A stretch of 48,941 bases of DNA, taken from contig NZ_JAABNT010000021.1 of the NCBI RefSeq assembly GCF_010667575.1, positions 1-48,941 of the forward strand. The letters are read 5' to 3'. The notes under the pieces were generated by a model that was not told the origin of the DNA, did not search any database, and was given only the letters and a program-made list of their open reading frames with translations. The stretch comes from Sulfitobacter sediminilitoris. GTDB lineage: Bacteria; Pseudomonadota; Alphaproteobacteria; Rhodobacterales; Rhodobacteraceae. Below are positions 18,901 through 25,780 of the stretch, one piece after another. Position numbers and translations under genes: made by a program. How positions within the stretch are numbered: the first letter of the stretch is position 1; each line of letters begins with the position of its first letter.

Positions 18901-19244
18901 CGTTCTTGATACTTTCTGAGGATTGCGGCCATGTCTTCGGCGTCGTAACGGCGGGCCATCTCGGTAAAGCCCACCAGATCACAGAATAGTACGGTCAACT
19001 GCCGTCGTTGTCCCTGTTCTGTCGAAGTGGTGGCAACATCGTCGGACTTGAGCGCTTCTATCGCGCGGCGCAAAGCCTTCCGGTGGCCGATCGAAATTCC
19101 CAATTCCCGGAAATCCGCGTCGTCCAATTCGACGATGGTTTCCAAAGTGATGTCTTGCGCGGCCATCACTGCAAGGTACTGGCTCAGCCCAATTCCATCG
19201 AGCCAGATCGACAGGTCATCAATAGAACCATCTTGTTCGGTCAT
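15945..19244 (-). CDS. SAM-domain / class III cyclase / AAA ATPase / TPR signalling protein
   Basis: 1099 residues from an ATG at 19244 (GGGGAG 8 nt upstream). Order: SAM domain at about 8-68 (IWLDGIGLSQYLAVM, ELGISIGHRKALRRAI), class III adenylate/guanylate cyclase domain at about 75-245 (LTVLFCDLVGFTEMARR with the first metal Asp, GTQGDGVIACFG with the second), then an ORC/STAND-like ATPase with Walker A GDAGIGKSY and Walker B PVLILAEDAHWAD, and a long TPR-rich C-terminal half from about 600. It likely makes cyclic nucleotide in response to ligands or partners bound by the ATPase-TPR part; cytoplasmic. Whether the cyclase domain is active is not certain. It lies 44 nt after the prenyl synthase within the same operon, an unusual place for such a regulator. 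The window also holds a cNMP-binding protein at 4040, but no link is shown. Confidence 0.88.
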   Translation of the reverse strand: MTEQDGSIDDLSIWLDGIGLSQYLAVMAAQDITLETIVELDDADFRELGISIGHRKALRRAIEALKSDDVATTSTEQGQRRQLTVLFCDLVGFTEMARRYDAEDMAAILRKYQERCYKIIEAWGGRPLGTQGDGVIACFGLPKAQENDAERCVRAALEMSDAVRALTFDDGLQLHSRIGVATGRMYVRGAVEEPGNVVGDALNLASRLQDCAKTDSVVLSNGTKRLVEKVARLETMGPRALKGFADPVEIWNVSGMFDIADRLDDQGPAAHEGLVGREEEIQTLRQLWEDAKGGTGRVAVISGDAGIGKSYVLDAVRSFVQEDDHIHIRYFSAPFYENSAMFPIIAQLTHAAGIKEDDSSSERLEKIKTLVGEDPPLAVPLVADLLSVDVGDAYPPLDMTAAQQKLETFAALQAQLLRHASEHPVLILAEDAHWADPTSLEFLTAIVPDIIPNNRVLLVVTHRPPLDLGWNGYDHVSYLSLDRLTPTQSREIVQRVMGDKACPAEVMHDIIENADGVPLFVEELARSAAEQIDTDGVSHIRLPSTLEDSLRGRLDRLSLGKSVVQTAAVFGRRFYLSLLRPILQMDERRLAPAIQEPVDANIIFPADDHGDETMLFRHALVQHAAYQGLLRAQRKELHARIAELLLEHRPGLAETEPETLARHFAGSGQYAEAIQYLLAAGQRATSRAGQIEATNHYLAALDLLKELPASPERDAQEVLLQALLGGALMATRGFAAPDVYDAFARARELCVALGDNPMYCSCLYGLFTVNASRSNKQEAIALAEEMLATFGRSPVTSWAIAAHFAAGNAMFFQGKLKEAQHHFEHAVALYSDDQHGPLVEQFGDDLAEFSLCYLQWVYLLYGQVDVSGSYLDRATKMANDLNNKNAQTRSISFQMGRAQELGDIAAVAEIAPKVIDISMKQGYPYWATAGQIGLGWAMAKSGQETGIEMINASLGFFDMIGQLTPQTYWRGYLISSLISAGRRDDAIKAADYALELSEAGLDSFYQAALLRLKGQAYLMEPAQPDLAEACYREGIEFAKGAGIHLHAFQCVHSLADLLHQQGRGGDAREMLTEAISVIEAKEDFAELAQAKTLLSALAG

Positions 19245-19288
19245 TTCGTTTGCTCCCCTGGCCACAGAACATGTCTGGGGCGTCAAAT

Positions 19289-20323
19289 TCAGTGATCACG
19301 CCGGAAGGTCCAAGTAATCAGATCGCGGATGAACCTTTTGTCGCGGCTGTCAGGCAGGTCGCTCAGCAATGTCGAGAACTCACCAAGGGCCGCCCCTGCC
19401 AGTCCGCGCGCGAACATCTGCGCATTCTCGATGGCACCAATCCGGTTCATCAGGTCAAGCACCCATGCGACGTCCTCTTCGGTGCGGGTTTCACGTGAAT
19501 TGCGCAGATAGGCCTCGAACCTCGGTCGCTCCGCCTCAGTCAGGGACTGGGCTACATCGATCAGCATCAGCGTCCATTTCGCCTCCCAAAGATCGCCGCA
19601 GCTTTCCTTGCCATAGGTCAAACCACCGTTGAGATTCAGGACATCATCCTGAATCTGGAATGCCGCGCCGAAAAAGAAGCCGAACCGGATGAATGCATCG
19701 TTGGTGATCTTGCTGCGCTTGCCCAGCATAGCGCCCAACCGGCACGGATAGATGGCTGCCAGCCAGCAGGTCTTTTTCAGAACCATGATCAGGTAATCGT
19801 CGCGGGTCGGACGCTGGTCAGGGTCCCTGCGCCAGCCCAGTTCAAGCGCCTGTCCTTCGGCGGACTCACGCGCCATCCGCTCCATGTCTTGGATGATTGG
19901 AATAGAAAGCCACGGGCTGGCATCATAGACGTTTTCCAACAGCGGCCTGATGCTCAGCATGGCCAGCATATCGCCAGCGTTCAGTGCTATCGGAATACCG
20001 TGCATCGCGTGCAGCGTTGGCTTGCCGCGCCGCTCTTCGCTTTCATCTTCGATATCGTCATGGATCAGCAGGGAATTATGCAGCATTTCAATTGCCGCCG
20101 CAGCCCGGACTGCGCGTTCCGGCTCTGCGCCAAAGGCGCGGGCAGTGGCGATGCACAGGCTGGGGCGCATCATCTTACCGCCGCGGGAGGGATAATCCGC
20201 AACCGGATCATAAAGATATTTGCGGGGTTCCTGCTTGGGCAGATAGTCTGCCATAACGTCGCGCACCATCGCTCCGTATTCATCCAATACGACCGATACG
20301 GTATCGACGCCGTGATAGGTCAC
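19289..20323 (-). CDS. Polyprenyl synthetase family protein (trans-isoprenyl diphosphate synthase)
   Basis: 344 residues. It condenses isopentenyl diphosphate with an allylic diphosphate to make C15-C20 or longer chains. The first Asp-rich motif is HDDIED (D89, D90, D93), followed by RRGKPTLH; the second region is FQIQDDVLN with D226 and D227, where the usual third Asp is N230. SRGGKMMRP near residue 50 is the diphosphate-binding segment. The GTG start overlaps the stop of the preceding gene (GTGA), showing translational coupling. The sequence diverges from housekeeping IspA/IspB types, so it is probably a specialised enzyme feeding the cluster. The N230 substitution could change chain length or lower activity; product not predictable. 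Confidence 0.87.
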   Translation of the reverse strand: MTYHGVDTVSVVLDEYGAMVRDVMADYLPKQEPRKYLYDPVADYPSRGGKMMRPSLCIATARAFGAEPERAVRAAAAIEMLHNSLLIHDDIEDESEERRGKPTLHAMHGIPIALNAGDMLAMLSIRPLLENVYDASPWLSIPIIQDMERMARESAEGQALELGWRRDPDQRPTRDDYLIMVLKKTCWLAAIYPCRLGAMLGKRSKITNDAFIRFGFFFGAAFQIQDDVLNLNGGLTYGKESCGDLWEAKWTLMLIDVAQSLTEAERPRFEAYLRNSRETRTEEDVAWVLDLMNRIGAIENAQMFARGLAGAALGEFSTLLSDLPDSRDKRFIRDLITWTFRRDH

Positions 20324-21099
20324 GCAGGCCCCTCCTGCGGTGTTTGTCCCAGAACCCGCAGGGTAAGAACCCCAACAGGGGTCTGATCTGAAGCTGACAA
20401 AAGAAGCCCGTGATACACACCGGGGGTTTGCCCTTTCGGGACGGTGACACGGATTTTGCCTGCGGTGCCCGGCTGTCCGGCGTCAAATGCGACATCAGTG
20501 ATTTGCGCCGGCGGGGTCACAGATGTTGAGACAAGAGGCTGCGGGCGCACATCCATAGCAGGCCGAAACATCTCGATCCCGGTTTCCACGCTACCCGCGC
20601 TGGTAATGCTAAGGCCGATGGTACTGATCAGGCCCTGCGTCTGGGTCGGGTCAGCCTTCGCCGCGCCCGTGCCGTCAATCCTGTGCGCCAGCGATCCGAC
20701 GATATCGACCCAGACAGACGCGACATCTGAATAGGCTCTGACCAGGCCGGTCAAAAGGCCGGACACATCGGTTTGCGCCAACGAAATGCCTGCTGCGCTT
20801 TTTCCAAGGGACTTCGCTGTTTCCTCACCCTGCCGAATATGCGCGTCCACCAGATCAGAAGCCGCCCGCACGCCTTCATCAATGAGGCCAAAGGGATCGC
20901 TGCCTGCATTTCCATAGGTCGCGGATTTCTGCACTGGATCGGAAAAGCCGGGGCCAAGCGGGTGACCCCCATCAATCGGAGATTGCGCAGCGTCCAGACT
21001 GCCAAGCATAGCGTCGGACTGACCAAGTGCGCCCAGCACATTACGGTTGGGCTTTGTCCGCTCTGGTTGCGGGCGCTTTATGCGTTCTGGATTGTCCAT
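20320..21099 (-). CDS. Uncharacterised protein: phasin-like helical part plus Ig-like C-terminal domain
   Basis: 259 residues from the ATG at 21099 (a TTG at 21114 is possible; GAAGGA lies about 15 nt upstream of the ATG, so the start is not certain). The N-terminus is basic and disordered (NPERIKRPQPERTKPNRN). A helical stretch at about 75-150 (FGLIDEGVRAASDLVDAHIRQGEETAKSL) resembles phasin-like amphipathic helices. The C-terminal 70 residues look like a beta-sandwich or Ig-like module ending PGVYHGLLLSASDQTPVGVLTLRVLG. No signal peptide. It sits between the flavoprotein and the prenyl synthase, overlapping the latter by 4 nt, so it belongs to the pathway. A scaffold or granule/lipid-surface role is a guess. 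Confidence 0.7.
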   Translation of the reverse strand: MDNPERIKRPQPERTKPNRNVLGALGQSDAMLGSLDAAQSPIDGGHPLGPGFSDPVQKSATYGNAGSDPFGLIDEGVRAASDLVDAHIRQGEETAKSLGKSAAGISLAQTDVSGLLTGLVRAYSDVASVWVDIVGSLAHRIDGTGAAKADPTQTQGLISTIGLSITSAGSVETGIEMFRPAMDVRPQPLVSTSVTPPAQITDVAFDAGQPGTAGKIRVTVPKGQTPGVYHGLLLSASDQTPVGVLTLRVLGQTPQEGPA

Positions 21100-21129
21100 T
21101 AATCTGCTTTGCAATCCTTCTTGCTCAGG

Positions 21130-23292
21130 TCACGGATGATCGTAACCGATGATGTGTTCGAGGCGCGGGTAGCCCGACAAGGCCGACGCGGCCAGCAGAC
21201 CCGACATCACCGCTGCTTCGACGCATCCTGCCTGATGGCCACAGTCGGTCCAGTCTCCGGCAATCGTCAGGTTGTCAAAATGGTTCGCCAAGGGCGAGAT
21301 GCGGTATTGGAGGGTATCGGGCAGGGACAGAATGTATCTGTCTGTCGGTACGATGTTCGCGGTCCAGAACTGGCTTTCAAAACGATCCGGCCCTTCGGTG
21401 GCGCCTTCTTCTGATGCGCTAGCGTGCAAAAGGCTCCAGTCAAATCCTTCTGAACTGACCGCCTTAGGCCAGAAGTACCCCACGTCGCGGTCCAGAAACT
21501 GAATAGCGTTGTCGCGCACCAGTTTGTGCGCACCTTGGGGCGGGGTGGACGTATCGCCGTCTTCGAACACCTCTGCATCGGGCAGAACGCTGCAGAAATA
21601 GGCAATCGCCTGTGGTGGCGTTTCCCAGTCTTCGCGGTGGATCAGCTGTCGCATATCGGCCCATGTATCAAAGGGCTCGACATAGCCTGAGATATTGATC
21701 GGCGGCAGATCCCAGCCCAAGTCTTCAACAGGCTTGTTTAGCCAAACCTGAAAGGCCTGCGTGGCGACTGATTTGACTTTGTCGGTCATTTGCCGCCAGT
21801 CCGTATCTGCCGCGATCAACTCGGAACAGACCTCTGGCACGGCACCCAGACCAATGCCCAAAACGACGTAGTCAAAATCTTCGGTGACCTTGAGGGTCTT
21901 GCTTCCGACCGCCCGATCATCGCCAAAGGCTTCGGGGTTCCAGTCTTGTTTCTTCAGCGCAGCACCGTTCGCAAGCTGGTCATACAGAGGCCTGCTGGGC
22001 CAGCAGCCCAATCCTTTGACATCGACCAGCGGATCGTAGTCCACGCCCTTTTTCGTCTTGGCCTGAATGCGCATGTCCAAGGCGGCAACGTGGGATTTGT
22101 CCTCTGACAGTACCACATTTTCCAACTTGTGAAAGAACTCGAATTTTACACCGCGTTTCTTCAGCACCTCATAGGCGGGGGTAAACACGATATCCCCCAT
22201 GCCCGCCTGCATTTTCCAGAACAGCGCCCCGCGGTAGGTGAAAAACATGCGCAGTGCCCCGCGCAGGGCCTGGCCCGCTGCAAGGCTCGGTTTTTCGATA
22301 TTGCCGTCCTCGAACGCGAACAACAGGTCATATGACCCGCGAATAAAGCCGCTGTTCAGCGATGCCTTGCTGGCGCCATTGCGTTCCAGCCACTCGCGCC
22401 AGTCATAATGATCAATTGCTTCAAACCCGTTGGAGGCAAACAGCAGACCATCCCGCAGGACGCCTCGGATGATTGCCAATACAACATCGACGATTTCCCA
22501 GATCCGTCGCACTTCAGGATCTGAGGCGATGAGCAGATCGAACTGGTGTTTCACCACGAGGGCCAACTGATCCAGAAGTGATGCGGCCTTTTTCTCTTCC
22601 TTGCGAGAGGTCACGACATCAATCGCCATCTGAAGCGTCTTGATCGCCTCAAGGATAATGGCACCGACAGCCAGTTGCCCGTACTTGAGTGTGCGCGCGG
22701 CAAACGCCTTTTTGTCGGTCCGGACAGAATGCAAAAGGCTGTTGACCAGGGCTGAGACGGCAGCAGGCAGGCTTTCCCCCGCGCCGGGGACGGGTTCCGC
22801 CCTATTATCCTGAACACTCAGGACCAGAGTGCGCACCAGCAGGACACAGCGCGTCAGATATCCGCGGACGGAAAACGGGTTCCGATCTGACAGCGGATCA
22901 CCAGGCAATCCGGCAGCCGGTGGGAAATAGGCCGCCCAGTTCGTCCACTGATTGGTGCCCAGCTGTTCGGTCACACCAACAAAGTTGTCGGGCACAAAAG
23001 CATCCTGCCACGTGCGCATCGGATGATCTGCAGGGCGATCAAGTTCGGCATAACACTCGCGCATCATCCGAAAGGCGTTTTCATAGAACCCCATCCACAG
23101 GTGCAGCCCGTGTTCTTCGATCCGTCCGGTCTCAGCGTCGCGCCCCGACGCCCCTTTACCGCCCAATCGCCAGCCGGTCTGGTACAGCGTAACCTCGAAT
23201 TCACCGTTATGCTGGGCGCGCGTCAACTCAAGGGCTGCTGCGACACTCGCACACCCTCCGCCGATAATGGCTACTTTTTTCTTTTTCACCAT
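21130..23292 (-). CDS. FAD-dependent oxidoreductase, phytoene-desaturase/HpnE-like
   Basis: 720 residues. The N-terminal dinucleotide fold starts at residue 7 (VAIIGGGCASVAAALEL) with the flavoprotein continuation GWRLGGKGASGRD; HGLHLWMGFYENAF and MGDIVFTPAYEVLKKRGVKF are features of the carotenoid-desaturase/hydroxysqualene-dehydroxylase superfamily; the C-terminal FAD motif is LTIAGDWTDCGHQAGCVEAAVMSG. A helical insert of about 200 residues (roughly 130-330) makes it longer than ordinary 500-residue desaturases. It should act on a hydrophobic substrate, plausibly a prenyl-derived lipid made with the synthase two genes downstream. First gene of the five-gene operon ending at 14949; only a weak ribosome site is visible before the ATG. 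Exact reaction unknown. Confidence 0.85.
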   Translation of the reverse strand: MVKKKKVAIIGGGCASVAAALELTRAQHNGEFEVTLYQTGWRLGGKGASGRDAETGRIEEHGLHLWMGFYENAFRMMRECYAELDRPADHPMRTWQDAFVPDNFVGVTEQLGTNQWTNWAAYFPPAAGLPGDPLSDRNPFSVRGYLTRCVLLVRTLVLSVQDNRAEPVPGAGESLPAAVSALVNSLLHSVRTDKKAFAARTLKYGQLAVGAIILEAIKTLQMAIDVVTSRKEEKKAASLLDQLALVVKHQFDLLIASDPEVRRIWEIVDVVLAIIRGVLRDGLLFASNGFEAIDHYDWREWLERNGASKASLNSGFIRGSYDLLFAFEDGNIEKPSLAAGQALRGALRMFFTYRGALFWKMQAGMGDIVFTPAYEVLKKRGVKFEFFHKLENVVLSEDKSHVAALDMRIQAKTKKGVDYDPLVDVKGLGCWPSRPLYDQLANGAALKKQDWNPEAFGDDRAVGSKTLKVTEDFDYVVLGIGLGAVPEVCSELIAADTDWRQMTDKVKSVATQAFQVWLNKPVEDLGWDLPPINISGYVEPFDTWADMRQLIHREDWETPPQAIAYFCSVLPDAEVFEDGDTSTPPQGAHKLVRDNAIQFLDRDVGYFWPKAVSSEGFDWSLLHASASEEGATEGPDRFESQFWTANIVPTDRYILSLPDTLQYRISPLANHFDNLTIAGDWTDCGHQAGCVEAAVMSGLLAASALSGYPRLEHIIGYDHP

Positions 23293-23432
23293 ATGTAGTT
23301 ACACCACCCTCGCCACCGTTCAGACTAGCACACAATTGAGGACCGGCAAGAATTTGCTGCCGGCATCTGGGTTTATTGCGATGCCGCTACCGACCCACGG
23401 TTGTTTTTCTGGAAAATTGCGACCTCTATGGT

Positions 23433-24104
23433 CTAGTGACCGGCGATGGCGGATGTGATCCCGAAGGTGCCGACTGCGATCAGGCTAAGCGCCCAGACCA
23501 GATCAAGGTTGAACCAAGTTCTTGAAAGGAATTTCAGTCCAAGCCAAACGTAGATGACAACAGCGATTATCCCTCCCGCGATTGTCATGGCCAACGTATG
23601 CGCCAGTGCGACGGCAAAGGCGGTCACCACGTTGTCACCCATCAAGGCCTGCGCTGCCAGATGGCCTGTTTCATCTGCGCCGACAGCGCAGAGGCCCAGA
23701 AAGATAGGGACCAGCATCAATCCCGCCCCATGGGCCATCGCAGCCAGAAAGGACCAAAGTGCCAATCGCGCCGGATGAACGCGGGCAAGAAACTTGGGGT
23801 GTTTCCGGTTGATCACCAGATAGATGCCCATGGCGATGACCAAAAGGCCCGCGCCCACGCGGATTTCGATCTGCCAGTCGACCAGAAAGATCATCAGGGA
23901 AAACGGCAGCAATATCGCGATCATCGCAAGGAAATGGCCAAACGCCAGCATCGCAAGCGCCTTTGGCATGGCAGCGTGCCGTCGCTCCATCAGAGCGGCA
24001 GAGACAGCCAGCGGCCAGCCCATGCCGGGATTGATGCCATGATACAGCCCAGAAAAAATGACGGCCCCCCAAAGGGCCGCCATCGATGTGATGTCTGGCG
24101 TCAT
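23433..24104 (-). CDS. Multi-pass membrane protein coupled to methanethiol oxidase
   Basis: 223 residues with about six membrane helices. The first carries GLYHGINPGMGWPLAVSAALMER, and later histidines lie in or near membrane segments (MAHGAGLMLVPIF, VALAHTLAMT). The His-rich helices recall metal or HupE/NicO-type transporters, but I do not claim that family. Its ATG follows the stop of the methanethiol oxidase directly (TAA-ATG), so the two are translationally coupled. This suggests import of a metal cofactor such as copper for the oxidase, or handling of a sulfur product; inference from position only. Confidence 0.75.
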   Translation of the reverse strand: MTPDITSMAALWGAVIFSGLYHGINPGMGWPLAVSAALMERRHAAMPKALAMLAFGHFLAMIAILLPFSLMIFLVDWQIEIRVGAGLLVIAMGIYLVINRKHPKFLARVHPARLALWSFLAAMAHGAGLMLVPIFLGLCAVGADETGHLAAQALMGDNVVTAFAVALAHTLAMTIAGGIIAVVIYVWLGLKFLSRTWFNLDLVWALSLIAVGTFGITSAIAGH

Positions 24105-25505
24105 TTAGACAGATGGATAACAAAAGCTGTCAGTGGAGCAGTCGCCGCCTTCAAGCCTGATCTGGTGGGATCGCAGCCCCTTTGGGAAGTCGATGTAGAA
24201 GTCCTTGTCGAGTTCGATCCCACCGTTCTCGCCGACGTTCGCCATCACCATCTGGCCGCCTTCGCTGTCCGGGTAGAACTGATCGTCCCAAGTGGAATAG
24301 AGCGAGTTGGTCCAGTAGACGCGTTTGCCATCGCGGCTGATCTCGACCATCTGGGGACCATAAGCAAAAGGTTTGCCATTGGGGTGGTCCGCACCGCGCG
24401 CAATCCCGCCGACCTCAACCTTGCCCGCCAGTTTGGGGTTCATCGGGTCCGATACATCATACTGATGCATTTCCCCCAGTCCCCAGCAGGCGACATACAG
24501 GTACTTGTCATCAAGGCTCAGGTCGATGTCCGTGACCAGCGGTGGCACAGCTTCGAACCCTTGCAACAGGGGCGGCAGGTTCTCAGCCTTTTCAGGGCGC
24601 GGATCAATCGTGATCGTCTTTTTCGCCTGCCATTTGCCATCGTCATCGCGCCACCAAGTAAAGATCGCGCCTTGAAGATTTGTCGTGTCTACGACGACAC
24701 CGCAAAAGCCATAAGATTTCGTCGGATCATGTGCGGGCCGGATTTCCAGCGCCATCTGGTGGTTTTCACCAAGGTCGATGGTCTGGATATTCTTGCGCGC
24801 GCGCAAATCCCAAAAATGGATCGAATGTCCGTATTTATTGCTCAGCAGGTCTTCGGCCACGATCCCGTTTTCGAACTGCGGCGGCAGGCCCCATTCGGAG
24901 CTGACCATGTAGTCCTGCGGCAGGTTCCACCAGAAATCGTAATGCTTGTCCTGCTTGCCCCGGTCCATTTCGTAGCGGCCGATGATTTCAAAGGTTTCGC
25001 AATCCATGATGAAGATACCGGGGGGGCCGTCGGTGCCGTCCTCGCCACCGCCACCAAGTGTGGAGACATAGATGCCTTCGGGACCGCAATGAATCGTATG
25101 CGGGCGTGAGTAACCGGTTTTCTCAAACACTTCCTCAGGTTCAATAATCTTGTGGATTTTCGCCTTCAGCGGCTCTTTCACGTCGATCACGTAAATGCGG
25201 GAAGACCTGATGCCGGGAACAATCAGATAGCGCCTTTCCAGAAATGCGTGACCGGTAAGGGGCGAAAGTGAGGACGAACAGGCGTTCCAGCCAAAATGGT
25301 GAAACTCGTCGCCTTTATTGGGCACGATAACCTGATGGACAATCTGGCCATACTTGTCCGACTTCGGGTTCACGTCTACCACGGCAATCCCGTCCGATTG
25401 CGAGCCATCCGGGCTGAGCATCACGGTAAAGGCGTAATTTTCGACCGGTGCCTGCATCGCCAATTTGGGTGATGCGTGAAATGTCGGGTCTGGTCTAAGG
25501 TTCAT
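24105..25505 (-). CDS. mtoX: Methanethiol oxidase / selenium-binding protein (SBP56 family)
   Basis: 466 residues. It matches the SBP56 family along its length, e.g. NKGDEFHHFGWNACSSSL, SRPHTIHCGPEGIYVSTLGG, YDFWWNLPQDYMVSSEWG, KYGHSIHFWDLR and SLYSTWDDQFYPD. Bacterial members oxidise methanethiol with oxygen to formaldehyde, hydrogen sulfide and hydrogen peroxide; the many conserved His residues fit copper binding. Methanethiol is a product of DMSP demethylation in marine bacteria. The start at 25505 has AGGGAGGAAAG just upstream; a longer reading to 25760 is unsupported. No export signal is obvious at the N-terminus. The SCO1 and MauG genes linked to mtoX in Hyphomicrobium are absent; instead a membrane protein follows immediately. 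Gene symbol assigned by family. Confidence 0.88.
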   Translation of the reverse strand: MNLRPDPTFHASPKLAMQAPVENYAFTVMLSPDGSQSDGIAVVDVNPKSDKYGQIVHQVIVPNKGDEFHHFGWNACSSSLSPLTGHAFLERRYLIVPGIRSSRIYVIDVKEPLKAKIHKIIEPEEVFEKTGYSRPHTIHCGPEGIYVSTLGGGGEDGTDGPPGIFIMDCETFEIIGRYEMDRGKQDKHYDFWWNLPQDYMVSSEWGLPPQFENGIVAEDLLSNKYGHSIHFWDLRARKNIQTIDLGENHQMALEIRPAHDPTKSYGFCGVVVDTTNLQGAIFTWWRDDDGKWQAKKTITIDPRPEKAENLPPLLQGFEAVPPLVTDIDLSLDDKYLYVACWGLGEMHQYDVSDPMNPKLAGKVEVGGIARGADHPNGKPFAYGPQMVEISRDGKRVYWTNSLYSTWDDQFYPDSEGGQMVMANVGENGGIELDKDFYIDFPKGLRSHQIRLEGGDCSTDSFCYPSV

Positions 25506-25780
25506 ATCTTTCCTCCCTATTGAAATTGGTTGCCCGGTTTCCGGGTCATTATCTGCGCCGCGCCGTAGCAAAGACGCTGACACAATGGGGCGAAATAGCC
25601 CAAATCGTTCTGAACCGCCCTTGTGGGTTCGGCGTGCAGTTTGCGCCAATCTGTGTGACCTATAGCCACGCTGACCGGTCGCAAGCCCCGTGCATTTCGT
25701 GACCCTAACAGAAAAAACGATTCCCGATACGATAGAATTCTTGCTGTTTCGGGACGGCATTTCAGACCTGGTTTTCAGGC

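Noticed and set aside
23343..23363. CCGGCA...TGCCGG inverted repeat upstream of the flavoprotein
   Set aside because: Only 6 bp of stem and no T-run in either useful direction; too weak to call an operator or terminator.
23598..25109. Long plus-strand frame of 503 codons
   Set aside because: Antisense to the membrane protein and methanethiol oxidase genes, both strongly supported; no domain recognised.
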